From NCBI GenBank assembly GCA_030373045.1, contig JAUCPW010000044.1:21173-85172 (forward strand): a stretch of 64,000 bases of DNA, read 5' to 3'. Shown here one piece after another: positions 8,123 to 16,190 of this stretch. Under the pieces are notes generated by a model. The model ran no database searches and was not told the DNA's origin. It was given only the letters and a program-made list of their open reading frames with translations. Positions within the stretch are counted from its first letter, which is position 1, and each line of letters opens with the position of its first letter. The DNA comes from Candidatus Fermentibacter sp. Lineage in GTDB: Bacteria > Fermentibacterota > Fermentibacteria > Fermentibacterales > Fermentibacteraceae. Both the position numbers and the translations under genes were made by a program.

Positions 8123-9168
8123 TGGCTCACCCCCTGAAGTGCCGACATGCCTCCCAACCCCTCTCCGATCATGCGGTTCACGCCGCTCCTGAAGAAGCCG
8201 CATGCGGCGGCTATGGCATTCTTGATCGCCTGGGGACCCGAGTTCCCGTGCGCGATGATGGAGACGCCGTTCAGCCCGAGCAGGGGCGCCCCGCCGTATT
8301 CGGCGGAATCGAGCCGCTTCCACAGGGTGCTGAACGCGGGCCGCATGAGGAGGAAACCGGCGCGGCTGGACCAGTGGCTGATCATCTCGCTGTAGAGGGC
8401 CCCGCCTATGAGGTGCGAGATGGATTCGGTGAACTTGAGGATGACGTTCCCCACGAAACCGTCGCAGACGACCACGTCGGCCTCGCCCTTCAGGATGCCG
8501 TCCCCCTCGATGTTCCCGATGAATTCGATGCCGGGGGGGCCGTCAGAGAGCAGGTCGTAGGTCTGCTGTTCGACCGGGGAACCCTTCGTCCTCTCGGCGC
8601 CCACGTTGAGCAGCGCGACCCTCGGGCGCCCGATGCCGAAGACGCCGCGGGAGTAGGCCGAGCCCATGAGCGCGAACTGGCGCAGGTGCTCGGGCTTGCA
8701 CCCGACGTTGGCCCCGACGTCGAGCACGACCGCCGGGTTGCCGAGAGTGGGGAACGTGGCCGCTATGGCGGGCCTCGATACGCCCTCGAGCCTCCCCAGC
8801 GCGAAGAGGCTCGCCGCCATCATCGCGCCGGTGTTCCCGGGGCCGGCCATCGCATCGACGCGCCCGGACTTCTGGAGGCCGGCCATGACCATGACGGAGC
8901 TGTCCGGCTTGGCCTTGAGAGCCTCGGCCGGATGCTCGTCCATCCCTATGACCTGGCTCGCGTGGGCGAGTTCTATCCGGTATCTGCCGGCGCCGGCCCG
9001 CGCGAGGAGCGGTTCGAGCACGGAGGTGTCACCCACGACGGTGAGGCTCACCCCCCGGGATACTTCGGGGGCCCCTCCCCTGAAGAACTCCACTGCACCG
9101 TCGACCACTGCGGAGGGACCCCTGTCCCCCCCCATCGCGTCGACAGCCACCCTCACCTCGGACGACAA
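8119..9168 (-). CDS. plsX: Phosphate acyltransferase PlsX
   Basis: 349 aa. It begins with the V-A-V-D-A-M-G-G-D motif of PlsX and carries A-G-N-T-G-A-M-M, V-L-D-V-G-A-N and the V-V-C-D-G-F-V-G-N block. It makes acyl-phosphate from acyl-ACP for phospholipid synthesis, as a peripheral membrane enzyme. It lies in the common order rpmF-plsX-fabH, 9 nt after rpmF and overlapping fabH by 4 nt. Confidence 0.96.
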   Translation of the reverse strand: MSSEVRVAVDAMGGDRGPSAVVDGAVEFFRGGAPEVSRGVSLTVVGDTSVLEPLLARAGAGRYRIELAHASQVIGMDEHPAEALKAKPDSSVMVMAGLQKSGRVDAMAGPGNTGAMMAASLFALGRLEGVSRPAIAATFPTLGNPAVVLDVGANVGCKPEHLRQFALMGSAYSRGVFGIGRPRVALLNVGAERTKGSPVEQQTYDLLSDGPPGIEFIGNIEGDGILKGEADVVVCDGFVGNVILKFTESISHLIGGALYSEMISHWSSRAGFLLMRPAFSTLWKRLDSAEYGGAPLLGLNGVSIIAHGNSGPQAIKNAIAAACGFFRSGVNRMIGEGLGGMSALQGVSQ

Positions 9169-9177
9169 CGGCCCGTC

Positions 9178-9360
9178 CTATTCGGTCCGGGCCTCGGTGA
9201 CCTGGCGGCCGTCGTAGAACCCGCAGTGCCTGCAGATCCTGTGCGGCAGCCTGGGCTCCCCGCACTTCGGGCAGGAACTGGTCGATCCGGCCTCGAGCTT
9301 CCAGTGGGTGCGCCGCTTGTCACGGCGAGTCGTCGAAGTTCTCCGCTTTGGAACTGGCAT
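9178..9360 (-). CDS. rpmF: 50S ribosomal protein L32
   Basis: 60 aa and basic at the N-terminus (M-P-V-P-K-R-R-T-S). It has a four-cysteine zinc ribbon, C-P-K-C followed by C-R-H-C, and a conserved R-x-C-x-x-C-G-F-Y region. This is the zinc-binding form of L32. It is the standard neighbour between the DUF177 gene and plsX. Confidence 0.95.
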   Translation of the reverse strand: MPVPKRRTSTTRRDKRRTHWKLEAGSTSSCPKCGEPRLPHRICRHCGFYDGRQVTEARTE

Positions 9361-9398
9361 CTCTCACCCTTCCGTCGGGCAGCCCGGCCCGATCGCGT

Positions 9399-9896
9399 TC
9401 AACGAACACATCCGGCGCCCGCGGCACCTTCGTGCCCGCACCGGCCTTCGTTCAGATTTTCCCCGCACACCGGGCAGAGTCCGCGACAGTCCTCGCGGCA
9501 GAGCGGCTTTCCGGGGACCGAAAGTATTACCGCTTCCTTCACTGCGTCAAGTAGCCGCAGGCTCCTGCCGTCCCTCGGGAGCCTCGCCATCGAGCCGTCG
9601 GCAGTGTTCCCGCCGTCGCGCGAGAAGGCGGCGAACACGTCCTCGGTGACCTCGAACACCGCCCTGCCGAGGCAGCGGGCACAGCTGGTGGCGAAGCAGG
9701 CCGAAAGCCTCCCGCGGACGATCACCGACTTCTCCGAATAGTTCACATCCAGGTCCAGTGTTCCTGAAGGCGATGCAGGTTGCGCGTCCTCGATCCCCCA
9801 GGCGATGCCCGGCATGTCGATCTCGAACGATCCGGAATTGCTACCGTTGCGGAGGCTCGCGAGATCGAGGACGAGGTCGCGGGGATCGAACTGCAT
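9399..9896 (-). CDS. DUF177 (YceD-like) protein
   Basis: 165 aa from the ATG at 9896, with GGAGG upstream. Two cysteine pairs around C-F-A-T-S-C-A-R-C and a C-terminal cysteine cluster (C-R-E-D-C-R-G-L-C-P-V-C-G) fit the DUF177 family. This family is nearly always encoded immediately before rpmF and is linked to 23S rRNA accumulation in E. coli and plants. The cluster probably binds zinc. The position, 4 nt after the phosphohexomutase and just before rpmF, supports the call. Confidence 0.9.
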   Translation of the reverse strand: MQFDPRDLVLDLASLRNGSNSGSFEIDMPGIAWGIEDAQPASPSGTLDLDVNYSEKSVIVRGRLSACFATSCARCLGRAVFEVTEDVFAAFSRDGGNTADGSMARLPRDGRSLRLLDAVKEAVILSVPGKPLCREDCRGLCPVCGENLNEGRCGHEGAAGAGCVR

Positions 9897-9900
9897 GCCG

Positions 9901-11286
9901 TCAGGCCTCCGAGAGGGCCCGCGTGACCGCCGCCTCGAGACCGGACAGCGCATCTTCGGAATCCGCCTCGAGATAGACCCTGGCGAGGGGCTCGGTGCCG
10001 CTGAGTCTCACCAGGAGCGAGGAGCCGCCCTCGAGATTGAGCCTGATCCCGTCGCGCCTGTCCACCCCGGTGACCCGGGATCCGGCGAGCCCGGAAGGCT
10101 GGTTCTCGATGAACGCCCTCCTGACGCGGTCGCCGGCGTCGCCTTCGAGGCGCAGGTCCATCCGCCTGTGCAGGAGCCTGCCGAAACGGCTCCACAGGGA
10201 TTCGAGCTGGGCTCCGAGGCCCGTGCCCCTTCTCGCGCACATCTCGCATGCGAGGAGGCAGGCCAGGATGCCGTCCTTCTCGGGAACGTGCCCGCCGATG
10301 GAGAGTCCGCCGCTCTCCTCCCCGGCCACCACTACGTTACGCCCCAGCATCACGGCACCGAGGTGCTTGAACCCGACAGGCGTCTCGATGACCTCCATGT
10401 CCATCGAGGCGGCCACCCTGTCGACCAGGCTGCCGGTCGTCACCGACCTGACCCCGGCCCCCCTGAAGCCCTTCTCCTGCACCAGGTATTCGAACAGGAG
10501 CGCGATGAAGTCGTGGGGGGAGACGAAGCGCCCGTTCTCGTCCACCAGACCGAACCGGTCCGCGTCGCCGTCGGTGGCCGTGCCGAGGGTCGCCCCGCTC
10601 TTCACGACCTGTTCGGAGAGGTCGGCCAGCCCCGCCTCGTTGGGTTCGGGGTGCCTTCCGTCGAAGAGGGGGTCCCTGCGGCCGTGGATGGTCCTCACCG
10701 AGGCTCCGGCGGTCTGCAGGAAGGAGTCGAGAACACCGCTGCCCGTGCCGTTGAAGGCGTCGTAGACCACCCGGAGGCCGGCGCCGGCCATCAGGGCCCT
10801 GTCGATGAAGGCAGGCAGATCGGCCGCGTAGGGTGACACCAGGTCGCCTTCGACCACCGAACCGGTTCCGGCCGGAGGCGCCGTACCGGCCTCGATGAGC
10901 TCCTCTATCCTCCTGGTCACGTCGGACGGAGCGGGTCCGCCGCTGCCGGGCGAGAACTTGATGCCGTTGTACATGAACGGGTTGTGGCTGGCGGTGAAGT
11001 TGATGGCGCCGGCGTACCCGAGCCTCCTGACGGCGTGCGAGAGAACGGGGGTCGGAACGGGCCTGTCGGAGAGGCGGACGTCGAATCCGTATCCGGCCAG
11101 CCTCTGCGCAGCCTCCCCGGCCAGCTCCGGCGAGAGGAAGCGGGTATCGCCGCCCACTACGGCCGTGCGGCCGCCGTTCTCGATCATGTGGACGGCAAGC
11201 GCATCGAGGACGCGGTTCACCCGCTCGACGGTGAAGTCCCTGGCGATGACGCCTCTCCATCCCGAGGTGCCGAAGGCTATCCTCAA
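9901..11286 (-). CDS. Phosphoglucomutase/phosphomannomutase family enzyme
   Basis: 461 aa from a TTG at 11286 that has GGAGG nine bases upstream and starts just after the protease stop. The alpha-D-phosphohexomutase landmarks are present: active-site phosphoserine in F-T-A-S-H-N-P, the Mg loop T-D-G-D-A-D-R, the sugar-binding G-E-E-S-G-G-L-S and a C-terminal R-L-S-G-T-E-P phosphate-binding loop. It interconverts hexose 1- and 6-phosphates; the substrate (glucose, mannose or glucosamine phosphate) cannot be settled. The active-site loop differs from typical GlmM. Confidence 0.93.
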   Translation of the reverse strand: MRIAFGTSGWRGVIARDFTVERVNRVLDALAVHMIENGGRTAVVGGDTRFLSPELAGEAAQRLAGYGFDVRLSDRPVPTPVLSHAVRRLGYAGAINFTASHNPFMYNGIKFSPGSGGPAPSDVTRRIEELIEAGTAPPAGTGSVVEGDLVSPYAADLPAFIDRALMAGAGLRVVYDAFNGTGSGVLDSFLQTAGASVRTIHGRRDPLFDGRHPEPNEAGLADLSEQVVKSGATLGTATDGDADRFGLVDENGRFVSPHDFIALLFEYLVQEKGFRGAGVRSVTTGSLVDRVAASMDMEVIETPVGFKHLGAVMLGRNVVVAGEESGGLSIGGHVPEKDGILACLLACEMCARRGTGLGAQLESLWSRFGRLLHRRMDLRLEGDAGDRVRRAFIENQPSGLAGSRVTGVDRRDGIRLNLEGGSSLLVRLSGTEPLARVYLEADSEDALSGLEAAVTRALSEA

Positions 11287-11287
11287 G

Positions 11288-12772
11288 TCACTCGCCCTCC
11301 GGGGCATCGAACCACTCGAGCGCACCCTGGATGGCGTCGTCGTGAGGGGCCATCACGCGGTAGTAGGCGTCCATGTCCCAGGCCCTGAGAGCGATCTCCC
11401 TCAGGAGCGCCCTCTCGATGTAGGGCCTGCTGGGCTCCCATCCGGCTGGGTCGTATTCGAATCCCTCCTCGCCGAGGTACACCCGGAATGAGTCGAGCAG
11501 AGCTTCGTCGGGCCAGAAATCCTCGCTGACGTCGTTCTCGAGAACGTATTCGGAGGCGAAGCTGAAGAAGAGCGCCTCCTCCTCGAGGCTCAGCACCAGT
11601 TCGGCGTCGATGCTGTCCGTGAGCTCCGATTCGATGGTGACGTCGGGGACAATGCCCCAGTCCTCCTCGGCTCCGGGCTCCAGGAAGTCGTCGCGGAGGG
11701 TCCGGTCGATGCAGCGCCCGTCGGGGGTGTAGTACCTGGCAGTGGTGAGCTTGATGGCGTAGTGGCCGAGCCCGGGGTATTCGCCCAGGTCGGAGAGCGA
11801 CTGGACCGAGCCCTTCCCGAACGTCCTCGCGCCGATGATCACTGCCCTGTCGTTGTCCTGGAGGGCTCCGGCCACTATCTCGGCCGAGCTGGCGCTGCCT
11901 CCGTCGACAAGGACGGCCAGTTCACCGTCGTACAGCACCGCCCGCCTGGCGTAGTAGTCCTGCTCGCCCACCGCCTGCCCCCGGGTCGTCACCACGAGGG
12001 CTCCGGACGGCAGGAAGATGTCGGAGACGTCGATCGCGGGAACGAAGAGCCCGCCCGAGTTTCCACGGAGGTCGAGTATCATGCGCGAGGCGCCCTCGCC
12101 GGCCAGGGAGTCGACGGCATCGAGGACCTCGTCGGCGGAGGTTTCCGAGAACCGGGAGAGTCGGACATAGCCCGTGCCGGGCGCGACCATGAAGTATGCC
12201 GATACAGACGGATAGTCGATCACGTCCCTGACTATGGGGATGACCAGGATGTCGGAGACGCCGGGGCGCTGGATGGACAGGGTCACCGTGGTCCCGCGCG
12301 GGCCCCGGATGAGGGACACGGCCTCGTCGTTGAGGAGCCCCTCGGTGCTCGTGCTGTCGATCATCACTATGCGGTCGCCGGACCTGACGCCGCTCCTGTA
12401 TGCCGGGGTGCCCTCGAGCGGGGAGATCACCGTCAGCCAGCCGTCGCGCTGCCCTATCGTGATCCCGACGCCCTCGAAGGAGCCCTCGAGCTGGACCCGG
12501 AGGTCGTCGTACTGGTCGGGGGTCAGGAGCATGCTGTTCGGGTCGAGGGAGTACAGCATCCCCTCGATGGCCGCCTCTATCAGGTCGGCGGATTCGACGG
12601 AATCGACGTAGGCGGACCGGGTCATGCCGTAGACGTCCATGAAGAGCTCCGCCGCGGACATCCGGGCGGATGCGGGTTCGGCGCCGGCCGGACGCTCGGA
12701 GCGTACCGCGGTGAAGGCAAGCAGGAGAGCCCCGGCCGATGCGGCCAGCCAGCCCGGTACCGGTTTGAGCAT
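11288..12772 (-). CDS. S41-family carboxy-terminal processing protease
   Basis: 494 aa. An N-terminal hydrophobic segment (residues 8-22) acts as signal or anchor, placing the enzyme in the periplasm. A PDZ domain spans about residues 95-175 (G-V-G-I-T-I, then P-A-Y-R-S-G-V-R-S-G-D). The S41 core follows, with the catalytic Ser in D-G-G-S-A-S-S-A-E-I and the catalytic Lys in T-F-G-K-G-S-V-Q. The 120-residue C-terminal extension after the core is acidic. The ATG at 12772 is 7 nt after the tmk stop. Family members trim C-termini of envelope proteins; the target here is unknown. Confidence 0.93.
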   Translation of the reverse strand: MLKPVPGWLAASAGALLLAFTAVRSERPAGAEPASARMSAAELFMDVYGMTRSAYVDSVESADLIEAAIEGMLYSLDPNSMLLTPDQYDDLRVQLEGSFEGVGITIGQRDGWLTVISPLEGTPAYRSGVRSGDRIVMIDSTSTEGLLNDEAVSLIRGPRGTTVTLSIQRPGVSDILVIPIVRDVIDYPSVSAYFMVAPGTGYVRLSRFSETSADEVLDAVDSLAGEGASRMILDLRGNSGGLFVPAIDVSDIFLPSGALVVTTRGQAVGEQDYYARRAVLYDGELAVLVDGGSASSAEIVAGALQDNDRAVIIGARTFGKGSVQSLSDLGEYPGLGHYAIKLTTARYYTPDGRCIDRTLRDDFLEPGAEEDWGIVPDVTIESELTDSIDAELVLSLEEEALFFSFASEYVLENDVSEDFWPDEALLDSFRVYLGEEGFEYDPAGWEPSRPYIERALLREIALRAWDMDAYYRVMAPHDDAIQGALEWFDAPEGE

Positions 12773-12779
12773 TCCTACA

Positions 12780-13466
12780 CTACACCTCTCCCGGGAGGCC
12801 GTGTGCACGGTTCCCGTTCCGCAGACCGAGAGACTCCGTCACCATGTCGAGGATCATCCCGTCCAGCCTGTCCCCCGGCAGGGATGCGTCGAACACCCTG
12901 AACCGCGGGTTCCCGCCGGCCATGGCCAGGTATCCGTCCCTGACACGGCGGTGGAAGTCGAGATCCTCGAGTTCTATCCTGTCTGGGCCTCCGGCGCGCG
13001 AGCAGAGCCTCGCCATCCCCGCCTCCGGATCGAGGTCGAGGAGTATCGTCAGGTCGGGCGCGAGCCCTCCTGTCGCGAATCCGCAGGCTTCAGTGACGAA
13101 CCGCCGATCGAGCCCACGCCCCGCGACCTGGTAGGCCAGCGTCGCGTCGCAGTAGCGCTCGCAGACGACGATCCTGCCTTCCGCGAGCGCGGGCCGGACC
13201 ACGCACTCCACGTTGGCCGCCCTCGAAGCGAGATAGAGCATCAGCTCCGCCGCAGGCGGCACTTCGAGGGAGGGATCGAGCAGCAGTCGCCTAATCCCCT
13301 CGGCGAGGGGAGGGCCGCCGGGCTCGCGGGTGTGCGCGACCCCGAGCCCCATCCCGGCAAGCGCGTCGGCGAGCGCGAGCGACCTGGTGGTCTTGCCCGC
13401 GCCCTCGACGCCCTCGAACGTGATGAAGGAGCCCCTGGCCCCTACGCCGTCCGAGGCCTGTGTCAC
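12780..13466 (-). CDS. tmk: Thymidylate kinase
   Basis: 228 aa from the GTG at 13466, which overlaps the inositol-phosphate synthase stop as GTGA. The P-loop is [11 protein letters not shown]; the E-R-Y/D-R-type motif reads [12 protein letters not shown], and a lid region follows. It phosphorylates dTMP to dTDP. The call is firm at family level. Confidence 0.93.
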   Translation of the reverse strand: MTQASDGVGARGSFITFEGVEGAGKTTRSLALADALAGMGLGVAHTREPGGPPLAEGIRRLLLDPSLEVPPAAELMLYLASRAANVECVVRPALAEGRIVVCERYCDATLAYQVAGRGLDRRFVTEACGFATGGLAPDLTILLDLDPEAGMARLCSRAGGPDRIELEDLDFHRRVRDGYLAMAGGNPRFRVFDASLPGDRLDGMILDMVTESLGLRNGNRAHGLPGEV

Positions 13467-14560
13467 ACGCCTTCCCGCTTGGCTCCGTGCGTGCGGATGT
13501 ACTCCTCCGTCATCTCCCTGCACTTGTCGTCGTAGTACTGGATCGGGGGAGACTTGAAGAAGTAGGAGGAGGGAGCCTCGATGGCCCCGCTGAGCCCGTT
13601 GTCGAGAGCCAGCTTGGCGCATCTCACCGCATCGATGATGACTCCGGCGGAGTTGGGGCTGTCCCAGACCTCGAGCTTGCATTCGAGGTTGAGGGGGACA
13701 TCGCCGAACGTGGTGCCTTCCATGCGGATGTAGCACCACTTCCTGTCGTCGAGCCACTCTATGTAATCGCTCGGACCGATGTGGACGTTGCGCGGCGCAA
13801 GGCCTCCGGGTATCTGGGAGGTGACCGCGTTGGTCTTGGATATCTTCTTGGATTCGAGCCTCTCGCGCTCGAGCATGTTGAGGAAGTCGGTGTTCCCGCC
13901 GACGTTGAGCTGGTAGGTCCTGTCGAGCCGCACGCCGCGGTCTTCGAACAGCCTGGTGAGGATCCTGTGGAGGATGGTGGCTCCCACCTGGCTCTTGATG
14001 TCGTCGCCCATCACGGGCAGGTTCCTGTCACGGAACCTCTTCTGCCAGTAGGGCTCGCGGGCGATGAACACGGGGATGGCGTTGACGAAGGCGCATCCGG
14101 CCTCGAGCACCTGCTCGACGTACCACTTCGTGGCCTCTTCGCTGCCGACCGGGAGGTAGTTCACTACCACGTCGGTCTTCGTGTCCTTCAGGATGCTGAC
14201 GATGTCGGCCGTGGGTCCGGGGGCCTTCTTGATCACGGGCGAGAGATACTTGCCGAGGCCGTCGTGGGTCATGCCCCTCTCGACCCGGATGCCGAGGTTC
14301 GGCACGTCGCAGAACTTGTACGTGCAGTTGGGATCGGCGAAGATGGCCTCGCTGAGATCCTTCCCGACCTTGGTGACATTTATGTCGATGGCGGCGGAGA
14401 ATTCGACGTCGCTGACATGGTACCCGCCGAGGTTCACATGCATGAGGCCCGGCACCTTCTGGTCGTCCTTCGCGTTCCTGTAGAACTCCACGCCCTGGAC
14501 GAGGCTGCTCGCGCAGTTGCCGACGCCGATGATCGCAACCCTTACCTTCCTGGCACCCAT
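13463..14560 (-). CDS. ino1: Myo-inositol-1-phosphate synthase
   Basis: 365 aa, the compact prokaryotic form (actinobacterial/archaeal length). The NAD motif is G-V-G-N-C-A-S-S-L near the start. Conserved blocks include [18 protein letters not shown] and [11 protein letters not shown]. It converts glucose 6-phosphate to inositol 1-phosphate. A purine-rich AGGGAGG lies before the ATG. The gene lies 24 nt after a CDP-alcohol phosphatidyltransferase, the pairing expected for making a phosphatidylinositol-type lipid. Confidence 0.95.
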   Translation of the reverse strand: MGARKVRVAIIGVGNCASSLVQGVEFYRNAKDDQKVPGLMHVNLGGYHVSDVEFSAAIDINVTKVGKDLSEAIFADPNCTYKFCDVPNLGIRVERGMTHDGLGKYLSPVIKKAPGPTADIVSILKDTKTDVVVNYLPVGSEEATKWYVEQVLEAGCAFVNAIPVFIAREPYWQKRFRDRNLPVMGDDIKSQVGATILHRILTRLFEDRGVRLDRTYQLNVGGNTDFLNMLERERLESKKISKTNAVTSQIPGGLAPRNVHIGPSDYIEWLDDRKWCYIRMEGTTFGDVPLNLECKLEVWDSPNSAGVIIDAVRCAKLALDNGLSGAIEAPSSYFFKSPPIQYYDDKCREMTEEYIRTHGAKREGV

Positions 14561-14584
14561 CGGAAACCTCCCTGGGACGGACTC

Positions 14585-15202
14585 TCAGGTCCTGTCCCCA
14601 AGCGACGGCCTGTCCTCCGAGAAGACCTTTGCCAGCCTCTGGACGGCGGTCAGCCACGTGCCCACCGCCACCAGCGCCAGCATCCAGACCAGAGGACGAG
14701 CATTCCCGGCTGCGGGGGCTACGGCCAGGGCGAGCACGAGCAGGACCAGTCTCTCGGTCCTGGTGAAGAGCCCGACCTTGCAGGGTATCCCCACACCCTC
14801 TGAACGCGCACGTGTATAGCTCACCATGAACGAACCGGCCAGGGCCGCGGGAGCCAGGTAGAGCACCTCGGGGCACTCGGTCCGTGCAGCCCCGGCGAGC
14901 AGCGCGGTATACATCAGGAATTCGCCGACCCGGTCGCAGCTGGAGTCCAGCACGGCCCCGGCCCGGCTCACCATGTTCCGCATCCTGGCAACGCCACCGT
15001 CGACTGCATCGAGAAGGCTGCCCCCGCCAAGCACCGCGGCCGAGGCGAGGTAATGACCCTTCCAGGCCAGGAAGGCTGCGAAGGCGGTCACCGCCAGACC
15101 CGCCAGGGTGATGGCGGACGGATCGACCCCGGCGCGGGCCAGCAGACCTACGAGTGGATCGAGCAGACGTCTGCCTGCGAGCCTCATCCGTTCCTGGGTC
15201 AA
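14585..15202 (-). CDS. CDP-alcohol phosphatidyltransferase, probably phosphatidylinositol-phosphate synthase
   Basis: 205 aa integral membrane protein with about six helices. The CDP-alcohol signature is present: L-D-A-V-D-G-G-V-A-R, then G and D-S-S-C-D-R at the right spacing. It transfers a phosphatidyl group from CDP-diacylglycerol to an alcohol. The next gene makes inositol 1-phosphate, so the likely acceptor is inositol 1-phosphate, as in actinobacterial and archaeal enzymes; this is inference from context. The start is a TTG at 15202 with GGAGG five bases upstream; an ATG at 15187 is a less supported alternative. It is the first gene of the long minus-strand run. Confidence 0.88.
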   Translation of the reverse strand: MTQERMRLAGRRLLDPLVGLLARAGVDPSAITLAGLAVTAFAAFLAWKGHYLASAAVLGGGSLLDAVDGGVARMRNMVSRAGAVLDSSCDRVGEFLMYTALLAGAARTECPEVLYLAPAALAGSFMVSYTRARSEGVGIPCKVGLFTRTERLVLLVLALAVAPAAGNARPLVWMLALVAVGTWLTAVQRLAKVFSEDRPSLGDRT

Positions 15203-15262
15203 GTATCCTCCAGATGCTGCAATGCAACGGATTTGAGAACATAGGACAGGCCCGCCGGGCCG

Positions 15263-15982
15263 TCAATCAGACACTGGCCGAGGCCTCGATCCGGCCACCA
15301 CGAGGGTGACCTCGCCCTTCGGGGGCTTCGCCGATGTGATGCGCAGGAGTTCGGATACGCTGCCCCTTGCGTACTCCTCGTGAAGCTTGGTCATCTCGCG
15401 CGCCATGCAGGCCTGCCTGTCCCCCATCACCTCGAGGATGTCGGCCAGTACCTTCGAGACGTGGTGGGGCCCCACGAAGGCTATCAGGGTGTGCGGGAGG
15501 GTCGAGATCTCGAGCAGCCGTGCCTTCCTCGGGCCGGGCTTGCGGGGGAGGAATCCCTCGAAGAGGAAGCGATCGACGGGCAGAGCAGAGGCTACCAGCG
15601 CTGTGAGGGCGGCGGAAGGCCCGGGAACGACCTCCACCCTCGCCCCCAGCTCCACCGCGAGCCTCACGGCCCTGAAGCAGGGATCGGAGATGCCCGGCAT
15701 GCCGGCGTCGGTGACCAGGGCGATCCTGTCGCCGGCCTCGAGCCTCGCGGCGATGAGAGGCAGCCTGTCGACGGCGTTGAAGTCGTTGTAGCTCAGGAGG
15801 CGGCCCCTGCCTTCGACGAGCCTCCCCGAACGCCTCGTGTCCTCGGCCAGGACGAGGTCGGCCTTCGCCAGGGCGGCGGTCGCGCGCGGGGACATGTCGG
15901 ACATGTTGCCTATCGGGGTCGCGACCAGGACGAGTGAACCCGGCGCGGCCGGGCCGGGTGATCCGGGGTCAGCCGCCGCCAC
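15263..15982 (-). CDS. rsmI: 16S rRNA (cytidine-1402-2'-O)-methyltransferase
   Basis: 239 aa. It shows the SAM-dependent tetrapyrrole-methylase fold signatures of RsmI: L-V-A-T-P-I-G-N near the start, A-E-D-T-R-R, V-T-D-A-G-M-P-G-I-S-D-P and V-P-G-P-S-A. It methylates the 2'-OH of C1402 in 16S rRNA. The GTG start overlaps the DUF3006 gene by 14 nt. A 60-nt gap separates it from the downstream phosphatidyltransferase. Confidence 0.95.
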   Translation of the reverse strand: MAAADPGSPGPAAPGSLVLVATPIGNMSDMSPRATAALAKADLVLAEDTRRSGRLVEGRGRLLSYNDFNAVDRLPLIAARLEAGDRIALVTDAGMPGISDPCFRAVRLAVELGARVEVVPGPSAALTALVASALPVDRFLFEGFLPRKPGPRKARLLEISTLPHTLIAFVGPHHVSKVLADILEVMGDRQACMAREMTKLHEEYARGSVSELLRITSAKPPKGEVTLVVAGSRPRPVSD

Positions 15983-16190
15983 GGTTCTCGAGCCTCTGTC
16001 TGGTGGCGCGGATGCGCGCGCGCCTGGCCTCGGTCTCGACCGGGTCGTGTTCGAAGCAGACGAGGAGGACCGTGCCCTCGCGGCATTCCGAAGGGATCTC
16101 CGACGTTGGCACTAGCAGGCGCCGGCCGGAGTCGTCCAGAAGCACCGCGAGGCCCTCCTCGATCCGGTCGAGGGTCATGTGGAAGGCCAT
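15969..16190 (-). CDS. Small DUF3006-family protein
   Basis: 73 aa. The pattern L-D-R-I-E-E-G-L-A-V-L-L followed by L-V-P-T-S-E-I-P and an acidic/basic tail matches the DUF3006 family of small beta-rich proteins of unknown function. The ATG overlaps the stop of the phosphate transporter gene (ATGA), so it is translated with it. No catalytic residues are recognisable. Confidence 0.8.
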   Translation of the reverse strand: MAFHMTLDRIEEGLAVLLDDSGRRLLVPTSEIPSECREGTVLLVCFEHDPVETEARRARIRATRQRLENRGGG

